A stretch of 64,000 nucleotides of DNA from Anoxynatronum sibiricum (lineage in GTDB: Bacteria > Bacillota > Clostridia > Peptostreptococcales > Tindalliaceae), in NCBI RefSeq assembly GCF_039414295.1, contig NZ_JBCITM010000015.1, positions 25,705 through 89,704 on the forward strand, written 5' to 3'. Below the pieces are notes generated by a model. It was not told where the DNA came from. It did no database searches and was given only the letters and a program-made list of their open reading frames with translations. Each line of letters starts with the position of its first letter. Position 1 is the first letter of the stretch. The translations under genes and the position numbers were made by a program. Positions 44,264 through 53,344 of this stretch are shown piece after piece.

Positions 44264-44620
44264 TTATTTGGATTTATTTTCGTTAACTACCTGCTCGATA
44301 GCTCCTGTACCACCTAAAACTCCTAATGTAAGTGCAGAAGCTATAATGACACTGATTATAAAGAGGAACAAAGAACCGCCACCCACTTCGTCCAACTCGT
44401 CCTCTGACAATTCCCGCTCCAAACCTTTGCCTTCTTCTGCTAATTCAAACGCTTTTGCAATGGCTTTTTTCACTTCACCGGCTTCCTGCAGGCTTAACTC
44501 TACGTCGTTTTCTTTCAATAGTGCCTTCACTTTTTCGGGTGTTTCCTGCTCTACTAACTGTTTAAGCAAGTCTTCGTTTGCCTCTAGTTTTTGCTTTAAT
44601 AACTCCAGTTTTTCTTCCAT
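44264..44620 (-). CDS. RiPP precursor 16, hydrophobic core without final Trp
   Basis: 118 residues, the longest leader (1-82, with an extra EEGKGLER before ELSEDELDEVGGG). The 36-residue core is a strongly hydrophobic helix (SLFLFIISVIIASALTLGVL), then GGTGAIEQ and a Lys/Asn end. No Cys, no Arg, no final Trp. It is the first precursor after the transporter genes, 52 bp downstream. Confidence 0.85.
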   Translation of the reverse strand: MEEKLELLKQKLEANEDLLKQLVEQETPEKVKALLKENDVELSLQEAGEVKKAIAKAFELAEEGKGLERELSEDELDEVGGGSLFLFIISVIIASALTLGVLGGTGAIEQVVNENKSK

Positions 44621-44672
44621 GTTTATTCCACCTTTTGATTTTAATCAAAATGTAAATCTTCTGGTTTAATTC

Positions 44673-47594
44673 TTAGGCCAGCTGCCGCTTGGCCAGTTGG
44701 GCAAAAAGACCGTTCATGTTCATCAGTTCTTCATAGGTGCCCTGCTCTGCGATTTCTCCCTGATCCATGACTATGATTCGCTGGCAGTTGATGATGGTAC
44801 TGAGTCGGTGGGCAATGACAATGCGGGTGGCGCTTAACTGGTCAAGGCTTTCGCTGACTATTTTCTGGGTTCGGTTGTCAAGGGCGCTGGTGGCTTCGTC
44901 AAAGTAGATGATTCGTGGCCGGCTGACAATGGCCCTGGCAATGAGCAGCCGTTGCCGCTGGCCTCCTGAAAGGGTGCTGGCTCCTTCACTGATGACGGTG
45001 TGCATGCCCATGGGCATGGCTTTGATGTCTTCTTCCATGCCGGCCCGCCGGGCGGCGTCCCAAGCGTCCTCCATGGTGAGGCTTGGGTTGGATCCCACAA
45101 TATTGGTGTAAATGTCTCCCTGCATCAGCTGCCCGTTTTGCAGTACCACGCCCAGCTGTTTGCGCACCGATCGGATGTCCACTTTTGTCAGGTCTTTGCC
45201 ATTGTAGTAGACCTGCCCGGTCTCTGGCTTTTCAAATCCCAGCAGCACCCGGAACAGGGTTGACTTGCCGCTGCCGGAGGAACCCACCAGGGCCACGTAC
45301 TCCCCTTCCTGAATCTTGAAAGACATGTCTTTCAGTACCAGGGGAGCACCTTCCTTGTACCGGAAAGAAACCCGGCTCACTTCGATTTCTCCTGTCAGCA
45401 CCCCGACGTCGCCCTTGGCTTCGTCGTATTCCGGCATCGCCTCCAGAATGGGGGCGATCATTTTGTACATGGGGTTGATGGCATTGACGGTAATATAGGT
45501 TTGCGAGAGATTTGTCATATAGCCGATAAAACTGCCCAGGGCGGAATTAAAGGCAATGAATTTCCCTGGGTCCAGGTGTGATTTGGTGGATTTGATCACC
45601 ATGTAATAGATGAACATGGAGGTGACCACAGGGAACAGGGCGTTAAAGGTTTTCATGATATTGGCAACGGTTTCGTTTTTCAATGCCACTTGCCGCTGTT
45701 GGCTGAAGGCTTTTGTCCATTGGTGGAAGGCTCGGTTTTCTGCTCCTGCCACCCGGAATTTGGCCACGCCGCTGAAAAGCTGCAGCACCATGCCCTGAAT
45801 ATCTTTGGAGAAGTCGATGAGCTTCTTCTCGTACCGCAACTGGAAATGGCCCAGGCCCAGGGTCACCAGAATACTGACGACCACTGGAATGGTGGCAAAA
45901 AGAGCCAGTCGTTTGTTGTAGTAAAACAGCAATCCGAAGGTGAAAATGGAAAACATGCTGGTGATGATGGTGTTCACCGCCACCCCGGAAAGCACTTTTC
46001 GAATCTGGGTAATGCCCATGGCCCGCATGGCCAGTTCACCGGAGGTATAGTCCTTGAAAAAGGGTACCGGCAAGGCCAGCAGCCGATCCCACACCGCTGC
46101 CTGAATGGCGCCGTCCATTTTGCCTTCCAAGCGCAGCATGGCAAAAGAGCGGGTCAGCTCAAACAGTGCGTTGGCCAGGGCCACAGATCCCAGCAGGAAT
46201 CCGATTTGCAGCAATCGTGACCGTTCTCCTTCGGGAATCACTGTGTCAAAAACAATGCCTGTTGCCACAGGGGTAAGCATGCCCAAAATCCCGCCGGCAA
46301 TCCCCATCAGCAGGATAATCACCAAATCCCGGCGCCAACTGCTGGTAAGGCCGAACTGAATCAGATCTTTGGCTTTGAGCACTTTATTGGGGAAGGGGCG
46401 GTAGAAGTACTGGGCGAAGCCTTCCATCTCCTCTGCCAGGGCTTTGTCCACCACCCTGCTCTCCCGGGTTACCGGGTCGTGCATTCGGTAACGGGAGGGG
46501 TTTTCAGGGATCAGGGCCACTGGTTTCTTGTCTTCCCCCCAGTAAGCCAGCAGGGGGCCGTGGTCTTCACGGTGCCAGTCTTCCCTCAAAATCACCTGGC
46601 GGGTGTTGAACCTGGCTGCCTTGGCGATTTCTCCCAGGGGATCTTTGGAATCGACAGATAGAATTTTGTCGATGGAAGCCGGGATGTGGATGTGCTGTTT
46701 TTTTCCCACCATCTGGCAGGCTGCCAGCAGGGGATCTCTCACCACCTCTTCCTGAAGGAAGTCGTCCACTTTCTCTGTTACTTTGGCCAGCTGCAGCAGG
46801 GAATTCTTCACAAACCACTGGTTGTATTTCTGCTTATCCTCCTGCTGCTGAAGCTGGGTCACCAGCCGCTGCTGCTCCCGGTACACCAGGTACTCCTTGA
46901 ATGCCAGGTTCATCCAGGTTAAGGCTTGGTCCATCCACCCCTGCTCTACCATTGTTCGGGTGGATGCCAGGGTGATGCTGGTGGCTTCCATTGCTGTGAG
47001 CCATCCGATGGGCGATAGGGGGGCCCATTGCCCCTGTTTCAGCCTCGGCCCTTCTTCCCAGTCATTGAGAATTAAGCCGCCGGTGTTCGCCTGCACCCAT
47101 AGAAACCGGTTGGGTGTTCTGATGCGCTCGTGCTGCTGTACCGTTACCAGGCTGTCTTCCAGAGATACCAGCTGAAACTGACTGTGGACTTTCTCTGGTA
47201 ACAGATAGCGCTGCAACCGTTCCAACCAGCTGACCACCAGTTTTTCCAGTTCTTTTCCCATTTCTCCCGGGTCTTTTAACGCTTCAATAAAGCGACTTCG
47301 TTCCAGCACCACTACCGTGGTGCCATGTCGGCCATTCATGAGGATGCCCCGCTGGTTGTCCTGGTAGGGCAGCAAAGGAAACAGCAGCTCCCCTTCTGTT
47401 ATTTCAAAAACAAACTGACGGCGTCCTGCCGGTTGAAAATCGTCAATTTTAACGGAAAATAGATCTGCTTTTCCTTCGGTCACCAGGTACACCTGGTTCT
47501 GGTCGCGGAGCAACAACGGTTTGTTCCCCTCCAGTTCCAGGGGGGTGCCTAAGGATTTGATTTGCTCATGTAGGTTTTCTTTGTTCAGATCCAT
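44673..47594 (-). CDS. NHLM-type bacteriocin ABC transporter, ATP-binding protein without peptidase
   Basis: 973 residues. The first ~350 residues are a cytoplasmic region with a cyclic-nucleotide-binding-like start (LVTEGKADLFSVK). Then six TM helices (~420-700) and an ATPase: Walker A GSSGSGKSTLF, signature LSGGQRQRL, Walker B IIYFDEATSALD and the His in IVIAHRLST. This is the second half of the NHLM export pair; it lies 15 bp after the peptidase-ABC gene and probably forms a heterodimer with it. Confidence 0.95.
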   Translation of the reverse strand: MDLNKENLHEQIKSLGTPLELEGNKPLLLRDQNQVYLVTEGKADLFSVKIDDFQPAGRRQFVFEITEGELLFPLLPYQDNQRGILMNGRHGTTVVVLERSRFIEALKDPGEMGKELEKLVVSWLERLQRYLLPEKVHSQFQLVSLEDSLVTVQQHERIRTPNRFLWVQANTGGLILNDWEEGPRLKQGQWAPLSPIGWLTAMEATSITLASTRTMVEQGWMDQALTWMNLAFKEYLVYREQQRLVTQLQQQEDKQKYNQWFVKNSLLQLAKVTEKVDDFLQEEVVRDPLLAACQMVGKKQHIHIPASIDKILSVDSKDPLGEIAKAARFNTRQVILREDWHREDHGPLLAYWGEDKKPVALIPENPSRYRMHDPVTRESRVVDKALAEEMEGFAQYFYRPFPNKVLKAKDLIQFGLTSSWRRDLVIILLMGIAGGILGMLTPVATGIVFDTVIPEGERSRLLQIGFLLGSVALANALFELTRSFAMLRLEGKMDGAIQAAVWDRLLALPVPFFKDYTSGELAMRAMGITQIRKVLSGVAVNTIITSMFSIFTFGLLFYYNKRLALFATIPVVVSILVTLGLGHFQLRYEKKLIDFSKDIQGMVLQLFSGVAKFRVAGAENRAFHQWTKAFSQQRQVALKNETVANIMKTFNALFPVVTSMFIYYMVIKSTKSHLDPGKFIAFNSALGSFIGYMTNLSQTYITVNAINPMYKMIAPILEAMPEYDEAKGDVGVLTGEIEVSRVSFRYKEGAPLVLKDMSFKIQEGEYVALVGSSGSGKSTLFRVLLGFEKPETGQVYYNGKDLTKVDIRSVRKQLGVVLQNGQLMQGDIYTNIVGSNPSLTMEDAWDAARRAGMEEDIKAMPMGMHTVISEGASTLSGGQRQRLLIARAIVSRPRIIYFDEATSALDNRTQKIVSESLDQLSATRIVIAHRLSTIINCQRIIVMDQGEIAEQGTYEELMNMNGLFAQLAKRQLA

Positions 47595-47609
47595 GCAGTC
47601 ACCCCTTTC

Positions 47610-49856
47610 CTAACCCATGTTGATGAGGTTGGCATAGTACCCACCCATGTTTTTCAAGTCTTCGTGGGAGCCACGTTCCACTATTTTGCCCTGCTCCATC
47701 ACAATGATTTCGTCGCAGTCGCGAATGGTGCTGAGGCGGTGCGCCACGATGATGCAGGCACAACCACGACGACGGATGTTTTCGTCCAGTTCTTTTTCTG
47801 TCAGCGGGTCCAGTGCGCTGGTCGCCTCGTCTAATACCAGTATGCTGGGATTGTTCACCAGCGCCCGGGAAATTTCAAGCCGCTGGCGCTGGCCGCCGCT
47901 GAAGTTGGTGCCACCTTCATCCAATTCAGCCATGTAACCGTTGGGTCGTTCTGACACGTCCCGGTGAATGCAGGCGTCTTTGGCCGCCTGAACCACATCC
48001 AGTTCAGGGGTGGTGGGGTCCCACAGGGTGATGTTGTCCTGGATGGTTGCCTTAAACATGGCAATGTCCTGGTCTACCACGGCAATGGAGTTGGTCAGCA
48101 TCTGACGGGGCAGTTCTTTTCGTTCCTTGCCGTCGAAGAGAATGCGTCCTGACCAGGGCTGGTAGAGCCCTGACACCAGTTTGGCCACTGTGGATTTGCC
48201 GCTGCCGGAACCGCCCACCAGGGCCACTCGTTCTCCTGGTCTCAGGGTAAGGCTGAAATCATTGATCAGCGGTGGTTCCAAAGGGCTGTATCCAAAAGAG
48301 ACCTGCTCCAATGTGACCCACCCCTCCAGTTTCTCTTCCCAGATTGGCCGGTCTTCTCCGGCTTCTCCGACTTTCCCAGCTTCGTTATTTTCCTGGTTTT
48401 CATTATTTCTCTGGTTGTTTGCCTGCATCTCAGCTGTTGTTTCCGGCAACAGGGTCATGCCGTCGACGGGGTATTTCAGCACGTCGTCCAACCGTGCCAT
48501 GTCTCCCTTCAGGGTCTGTAACACGCCACCCATCTGCACCAGGCTGTTCACAGGGTCCATGAAACTGCCCATGAGGCTTTGGAAGGCCACCAGCATCCCC
48601 ACGGTCATGTGACCGTCCAAAATACGGAAACCGCCCACGATCAGGACCAGGGTGTTGGTCAGGGCCGTGAGGAACCCGGGAATGCCTGAAAGCAGCTGGT
48701 TGGAAACGCCCATTTTCTGTTCTGCGTTCAGGGTTTTAGCCTGGTACCCTGCCCATTTTGCGAAGAAATCACCTTCGGAGCCGGTGGCTTTCAGGGTTTC
48801 AATCATTTGCAACCCTGACATGGCGGTACCCTGCAATTTGCCATAATCCTGCAACAGTTTGGCATTCATGTCTTCCCGTTTATTGGATACCATTCGCAGG
48901 TACAGGACACTGATAATGGCCACCACCACGCCGATGAGGGTCAGCACAACGTCGTACTGGATCATGATGAAGACGTAAAAGATAATGACCATGAAATCCA
49001 GAAATGTTTTTGCCATCTGGCCTGACATCACTTTGGCCACCTGGTCGTTGCTTTGCATTCGAACGCTCAGGTCGCCCACATAACGCTGCTGAAAAAATTC
49101 CACCGGCAGCCGCAGCACATGCCATAAAAACTGGCCGGAGGTACTGAGGGCCACTTTGGTTTCCAGCCGCAGCAGGTAGTATTCCTGAATCCAGGTGAGA
49201 AGCGCCCTGAGCACTGCGGTGATTCCCATACCCCATAACAGGGCCTTCAGCCAGTTGTCCCGGCCTCCCAGAAGCACTTCGTCCACAAAAATCTTGGAAA
49301 ACACCGGGATGACAATGCCGGGAATTACCAGCAGGAGGCCGATGATGATGCTGTAGGTCAAGGCGGTTTCTGAGCCTTTGACCCGTTTAAACAGGGCTTT
49401 GATGATGCTGGGCCGGCTGCCGCCTTTTTTAAAGTCGGGGCCGGGCTCGAAGGTGATCACCACGCCGGTGAAGGCTTGGTCCAGCTCTTCTTCTGTCACT
49501 GTGCGGGGGCCGGTTCCCGGGTCGTTCAAGTACACTTTGCCATTTTTGAAGCCTTCCAGCACGAGAAAATGGTTGAAATTCCAGTGAATAATAGCGGGGC
49601 CGGTGAGCTTCTTCAGAGAAGCGGGTTCCCAGCGGTATCCTTTGGATACGAGGCCGTAACGCCGGGCGGCCCGCAGCATATTGCTGGCTTTACTGCCGTC
49701 CCGGGAGACGCCGCACTGTATCCGCAGTTCTTCCAGGGGAACAAATAGTTTGTAGTGGGCTAAAATCATGGCCAGGGAGGCGGCGCCGCATTCCACAGCT
49801 TCCATTTGGAGCACTGTGGGTACTTTATACCGAAATCCGGTTGGTTGTGCTGACAT
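47610..49856 (-). CDS. NHLM-type ABC transporter with C39 leader peptidase
   Basis: 748 residues. An N-terminal C39 peptidase (VPTVLQMEAVECGAASLAMI with catalytic Cys ~23, His in HFLVLEGF, Asp in LNDPGTG) removes leaders after the glycine pair. Six TM helices (~165-450), then an ATPase with Walker A GGSGSGKST, FSGGQRQRLEISRAL and LVLDEATSALD. A low-complexity insert (Asn/Glu) lies between the membrane and ATPase parts (~470-490). The substrate set should be the sixteen precursors. Confidence 0.96.
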   Translation of the reverse strand: MSAQPTGFRYKVPTVLQMEAVECGAASLAMILAHYKLFVPLEELRIQCGVSRDGSKASNMLRAARRYGLVSKGYRWEPASLKKLTGPAIIHWNFNHFLVLEGFKNGKVYLNDPGTGPRTVTEEELDQAFTGVVITFEPGPDFKKGGSRPSIIKALFKRVKGSETALTYSIIIGLLLVIPGIVIPVFSKIFVDEVLLGGRDNWLKALLWGMGITAVLRALLTWIQEYYLLRLETKVALSTSGQFLWHVLRLPVEFFQQRYVGDLSVRMQSNDQVAKVMSGQMAKTFLDFMVIIFYVFIMIQYDVVLTLIGVVVAIISVLYLRMVSNKREDMNAKLLQDYGKLQGTAMSGLQMIETLKATGSEGDFFAKWAGYQAKTLNAEQKMGVSNQLLSGIPGFLTALTNTLVLIVGGFRILDGHMTVGMLVAFQSLMGSFMDPVNSLVQMGGVLQTLKGDMARLDDVLKYPVDGMTLLPETTAEMQANNQRNNENQENNEAGKVGEAGEDRPIWEEKLEGWVTLEQVSFGYSPLEPPLINDFSLTLRPGERVALVGGSGSGKSTVAKLVSGLYQPWSGRILFDGKERKELPRQMLTNSIAVVDQDIAMFKATIQDNITLWDPTTPELDVVQAAKDACIHRDVSERPNGYMAELDEGGTNFSGGQRQRLEISRALVNNPSILVLDEATSALDPLTEKELDENIRRRGCACIIVAHRLSTIRDCDEIIVMEQGKIVERGSHEDLKNMGGYYANLINMG

Positions 49857-49868
49857 AGTTTCGCCTCC

Positions 49869-51296
49869 TTAGTCGAAAGGCAGGTATTTTTTAATCTTGG
49901 GAATGATCATTCGAATGGGTTGCTGGGAACTCACCGTGATGGAGCCACTGCCCACAGTACCGCTGTCAATGACCATGGGGGGGCCCATGGGGGTGGACCA
50001 CTGGTAGCCGCTGGGGGTATTGGGGTTGGTCACCAGTTCAATACGCACTTCGATGGGGGCTCCCTGGCCTGCCAGCTGGCTCACCAGTTCTTGGTTCCCC
50101 AAGGTTAACAGCATTCCCTGAGCCGTTGCCGGGTACTCAGACACCGACACCACCCGACCCAGCATGTAGCCATATTCTTCTTTCTTGGCCACTCCCGGAG
50201 AAATCTGAGCCTCCATGCCGGGGATGATCTGTTTGCCCCGGTCTGCCGGCACATACAGAATTCCCTGTAAGTCCTGCACACTGCTGCCTTCCTGAACGAT
50301 ACTGAAGAGGGACGCGCCCGGCTGTACCAAGTCGTCCTGGCTCACCCGCACTTCCAGCACCCGGCCACTGACGCCGGCCACGATGTTGGAAGAAAACTGC
50401 AATTGCTGCTGCAAGGCTTCAATGCGGCGTTGTGTGTCCACCATTTCTCTGGCGGTGGAAGAAGCCAGGCGGTTTTGTCGGTCTTCCAACTCTTCTTCCA
50501 GCAACCGTACCTGAAGCCGGGTCTGCGTCAGCTGCGCCTCCTGGGCCCGGAGAGACTGCGCGGTTGCCTGTTCCTGAGAAGGAAAGGCTTCCACCGCCTG
50601 CCGGGCTCGTTCCACATTCATTTCATACAGCTTAAACTGGTTCACTGCTGCTTCGTACTCTGTCTGGGAAACGGCACCGGCTTCATGAAGGGCTTTTTTT
50701 CTGTCCACTTCTTCCTGCTGCCGTTCTGCCTGCATCTCAGCTTCCTCCAGCGCAATCATGGACCGTTCCAGTTCAAAGCGGTTCAGGCTGGCATTAGCGG
50801 CTTCCCGATTGTAATTGGCTTCCATGATCACCACCTGGGCGGCGGCATCTTCCAGCCGACGGGTCATTTCATACAGTTCATACAGTTCTTCCTGAAAAGC
50901 GGCTTCCTGAAATTGGGGCAGGCTTGTTTCCACCCGTTCCAGTTCAGTGATTTTCAGTTTCAACCGGTTAATTTCTTCCACCATCTCCTGCTGTTCGATG
51001 CGGGCCAGCACGTCGCCCTGGCGCACCACATCTCCCTGTCTCACCCGAATGTCTGTCACCCGGCCGCTGCTGGAGTGGGTGACATTGTGAACGCCGCCAC
51101 TGGTGAGTAGAATCCCCTGCCCGTGGGTTTTGGCGGGAATGCTGCCGAAAATCCCCCATATCAGTGCGGTAACTACCATGGCCCCAATGGCCAGCAAAGC
51201 CAGCCAGGCTCGGGGGGTGGTGACTGTCATGATCTGGTCAAGCTGCTCTGGGGATGACAGCCGATCCAGTGATGTTTTACGAAATATTTTGCTCAT
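49869..51296 (-). CDS. HlyD-type membrane fusion protein (NHLM secretion protein)
   Basis: 475 residues: one TM helix at 32-52 (LALLAIGAMVVTALIWGIF), a biotinyl-lipoyl-like domain (GRVTDIRVRQGDVVRQGDVL), a long coiled coil (about 105-300), the second lipoyl half (ISGRVLEVRVSQDD type) and a beta-barrel end. It links the inner-membrane ABC proteins to the outside. Encoded 12 bp before the peptidase-ABC gene. Confidence 0.93.
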   Translation of the reverse strand: MSKIFRKTSLDRLSSPEQLDQIMTVTTPRAWLALLAIGAMVVTALIWGIFGSIPAKTHGQGILLTSGGVHNVTHSSSGRVTDIRVRQGDVVRQGDVLARIEQQEMVEEINRLKLKITELERVETSLPQFQEAAFQEELYELYEMTRRLEDAAAQVVIMEANYNREAANASLNRFELERSMIALEEAEMQAERQQEEVDRKKALHEAGAVSQTEYEAAVNQFKLYEMNVERARQAVEAFPSQEQATAQSLRAQEAQLTQTRLQVRLLEEELEDRQNRLASSTAREMVDTQRRIEALQQQLQFSSNIVAGVSGRVLEVRVSQDDLVQPGASLFSIVQEGSSVQDLQGILYVPADRGKQIIPGMEAQISPGVAKKEEYGYMLGRVVSVSEYPATAQGMLLTLGNQELVSQLAGQGAPIEVRIELVTNPNTPSGYQWSTPMGPPMVIDSGTVGSGSITVSSQQPIRMIIPKIKKYLPFD

Positions 51297-51308
51297 GCGC
51301 TTCCCCTC

Positions 51309-52472
51309 CTATTCACTGTCCAACAGTTCGTAGACAAAGCGGCCATTGACCACCCGTTTTTGGTAAATGTGTTTACCGGCGACTCGTCCCGTGGAATCAA
51401 AGTGGATGTTGCCCGTCAAACCTTCCCAGGTGATCATCCTGAGGGCTTCTGCCACATCGGCGGGAGCAGGGCTTTGCGCCCGGTTCACGGCTTCTGCCAA
51501 AATGTGGATGGTTTCGTACCCCTGCACCGCCCATTCGTCGGGTGCTTTTCCATGGACCTGCTGAAAAGTTTCGAGGAATTGGTTCATCCTGGCACCTCCC
51601 GTTTCCATATTTGCCAGGGAAGCCAGTACTGCCCCTTCCCCATACTCTCCAAAAGTGTGGATAAAGTCCACGTCCATGCCTGCATCTGCCAGGATGGCCG
51701 GGGATTCGCCCGCCTCCTGCAGCCGGAAGAGAAACTCTTTGCCTGTCAGCATGGAGTCTGCCACAAAGACGGCTTCGTAATCCATGGCTTGCCATTTTTG
51801 CAGGGCTCGCCGAAAATGGGTGTCTTCATGGAATCGGGTGGCTCTGTCCACCACCTGAAGATTTAAATCATCTGCCGCTGCTTCAAAGGCATTGGCCAAT
51901 CCCCGGCCGTATTCGTTGTCGGCATAATAAATCACAATCCGTTCCAGGCCTTGTTTATGGGCATACATCGCCATTTCCCTGCCGATGTCATCATCGCCGG
52001 GGATGTTTTGGAATATGTTTCCATACCCCCGCTGGGTCAGGCGGCTGTTGGACACAATGGGGGAGATCATCAGCATTCCCGCATCCTCATAAATGGTGGA
52101 AACAGGAATGGTGACGTGGGTGCTGGTATGACCAATGACAGCGCTGAGGCTCCTGTTATTGGATAATTCCTGGGCAATGATGGTGCCTTTCATCACAGAT
52201 GCTTCATCATCATAAGGGGCCAGTTCCAGTGTTCTGCCTGCCACGCCGCCTGCTGCGTTTATTTCCTCCAATGCCAATAGGGCACCATCCATAAAGTCGG
52301 TATTGGTGGTCAGAAACGGGATGCGCCCTGCCACCGCGAAGGTCACCGGCTGCTCAGGATTTCGTTCCCATGTTCTTCGCTGTCCTTCCAGGGTGTCGGC
52401 ACTCTGGCATCCACTGGCCAGCACTGCCAGAAGACCGACGCCTGCGCACAATCTGATTAACCTCTTATTCAT
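51309..52472 (-). CDS. Periplasmic-binding-type lipoprotein (Peripla_BP_6, Leu/Ile/Val-like)
   Basis: 387 residues. Lipobox LAVLASGC at residues 15-22. The mature part has the amino-acid-receptor fold (FAVAGRIPFLTTNTDFMDGA, AVIGHTSTHVTIPVS, and SPIVSNSRLTQRGYGN). No permease or ATPase gene is adjacent, so it is unlikely to be part of a plain importer. Lying between the GNAT gene (4-bp overlap) and the HlyD gene, it may bind the product or a signal on the cell surface, or act in immunity; this is inference. Confidence 0.88.
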   Translation of the reverse strand: MNKRLIRLCAGVGLLAVLASGCQSADTLEGQRRTWERNPEQPVTFAVAGRIPFLTTNTDFMDGALLALEEINAAGGVAGRTLELAPYDDEASVMKGTIIAQELSNNRSLSAVIGHTSTHVTIPVSTIYEDAGMLMISPIVSNSRLTQRGYGNIFQNIPGDDDIGREMAMYAHKQGLERIVIYYADNEYGRGLANAFEAAADDLNLQVVDRATRFHEDTHFRRALQKWQAMDYEAVFVADSMLTGKEFLFRLQEAGESPAILADAGMDVDFIHTFGEYGEGAVLASLANMETGGARMNQFLETFQQVHGKAPDEWAVQGYETIHILAEAVNRAQSPAPADVAEALRMITWEGLTGNIHFDSTGRVAGKHIYQKRVVNGRFVYELLDSE

Positions 52473-53251
52473 CGCATTATAGCCCCCTCATGACTCAATA
52501 GTGGTCTTCCATAACGAACCTGCAACCCTTTTTCGGCATCCATTTTGGCTTCATGCCCCTTCAACCCCATGGTCAGCATCTTCTGGTGGCTTTCAATGTC
52601 ACCGGCTTCGACCCATGGGCCTTTCTGCCACTGCTGACTTTCCTGAAAAAGCGATTTTCTCAGCACCAGCCGCACTGGTTTATTGTTCTGGTTTTTCAAG
52701 CCGGCAATGTGCATGCCTAACGCCACCATGTTCACCAGGCTTCTGCCGTTCAGGGGTGACACCGCTGTCAGCAGAATCCCTTCTCTTTCAAAAGGCTGTA
52801 GGCAACCCATGGCCTTTTCGGTTAACAAACACTGCAGCCCATTGCCCCGGTACCTTGGGTGAACATTGGTACCCTCCAACTGAATAACCTGCCCCAGTTG
52901 GCTTTGGGCAATCCCCAAACAATGCCCCAGGTTGTCTTTTCCCTCCCCGGGCCAGGCAATTACCCGGAAGGCTCCCAGCCCGGTTTCGTCATACATGCCC
53001 AGGAGAAAGCCATGTTCCTGATTCAGGTACCCTGCCATTTCTTCCCGGGTATAGGGGATGTACAGGTCCGGGTTTTCCAGTTCACTGATGACCGACTGGT
53101 GCAAGGCCATCACTTCTTCCAGTGCCTCTGTTTCAAGGATGGCCAGACGGCAAAGGCTGCTTTTTTTCGTCTCCCGGTTGTAGCAGGAAAGAAGGGGACT
53201 GTTTTCAATGGTGCTTCGATGAATCACTGGTTTGACGGGTGCCATGGCCAC
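52469..53251 (-). CDS. GNAT family N-acetyltransferase
   Basis: 260 residues. The acetyl-CoA-binding region has VIQLEGTNVHPRYRGNGLQC (motif A R/QxxGxG/A as RYRGNGL) and a last strand LLTAVSPLNGRSLVNMVALG. It may acetylate the peptides, or protect the cell; no direct evidence. The stop overlaps the lipoprotein start. It is the second gene of the minus-strand run. Confidence 0.8.
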   Translation of the reverse strand: MAMAPVKPVIHRSTIENSPLLSCYNRETKKSSLCRLAILETEALEEVMALHQSVISELENPDLYIPYTREEMAGYLNQEHGFLLGMYDETGLGAFRVIAWPGEGKDNLGHCLGIAQSQLGQVIQLEGTNVHPRYRGNGLQCLLTEKAMGCLQPFEREGILLTAVSPLNGRSLVNMVALGMHIAGLKNQNNKPVRLVLRKSLFQESQQWQKGPWVEAGDIESHQKMLTMGLKGHEAKMDAEKGLQVRYGRPLLSHEGAIMR

Positions 53252-53344
53252 GCCTCCTCTCGCTGATTTATTTTTTCCACCAGGTTGATTTAGTGGTTAT
53301 TTCAGTGGTTATTTCAGTGGTTTTAAGGGGTTTTTGAAAGGTTC

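Noticed and set aside
29130..44620. CRISPR array or toxin-antitoxin cluster as explanation of the repeated small genes
   Set aside because: Repeats are coding, with ribosome sites, shared leader helices and glycine-pair ends next to NHLM export genes; no short spacer array.
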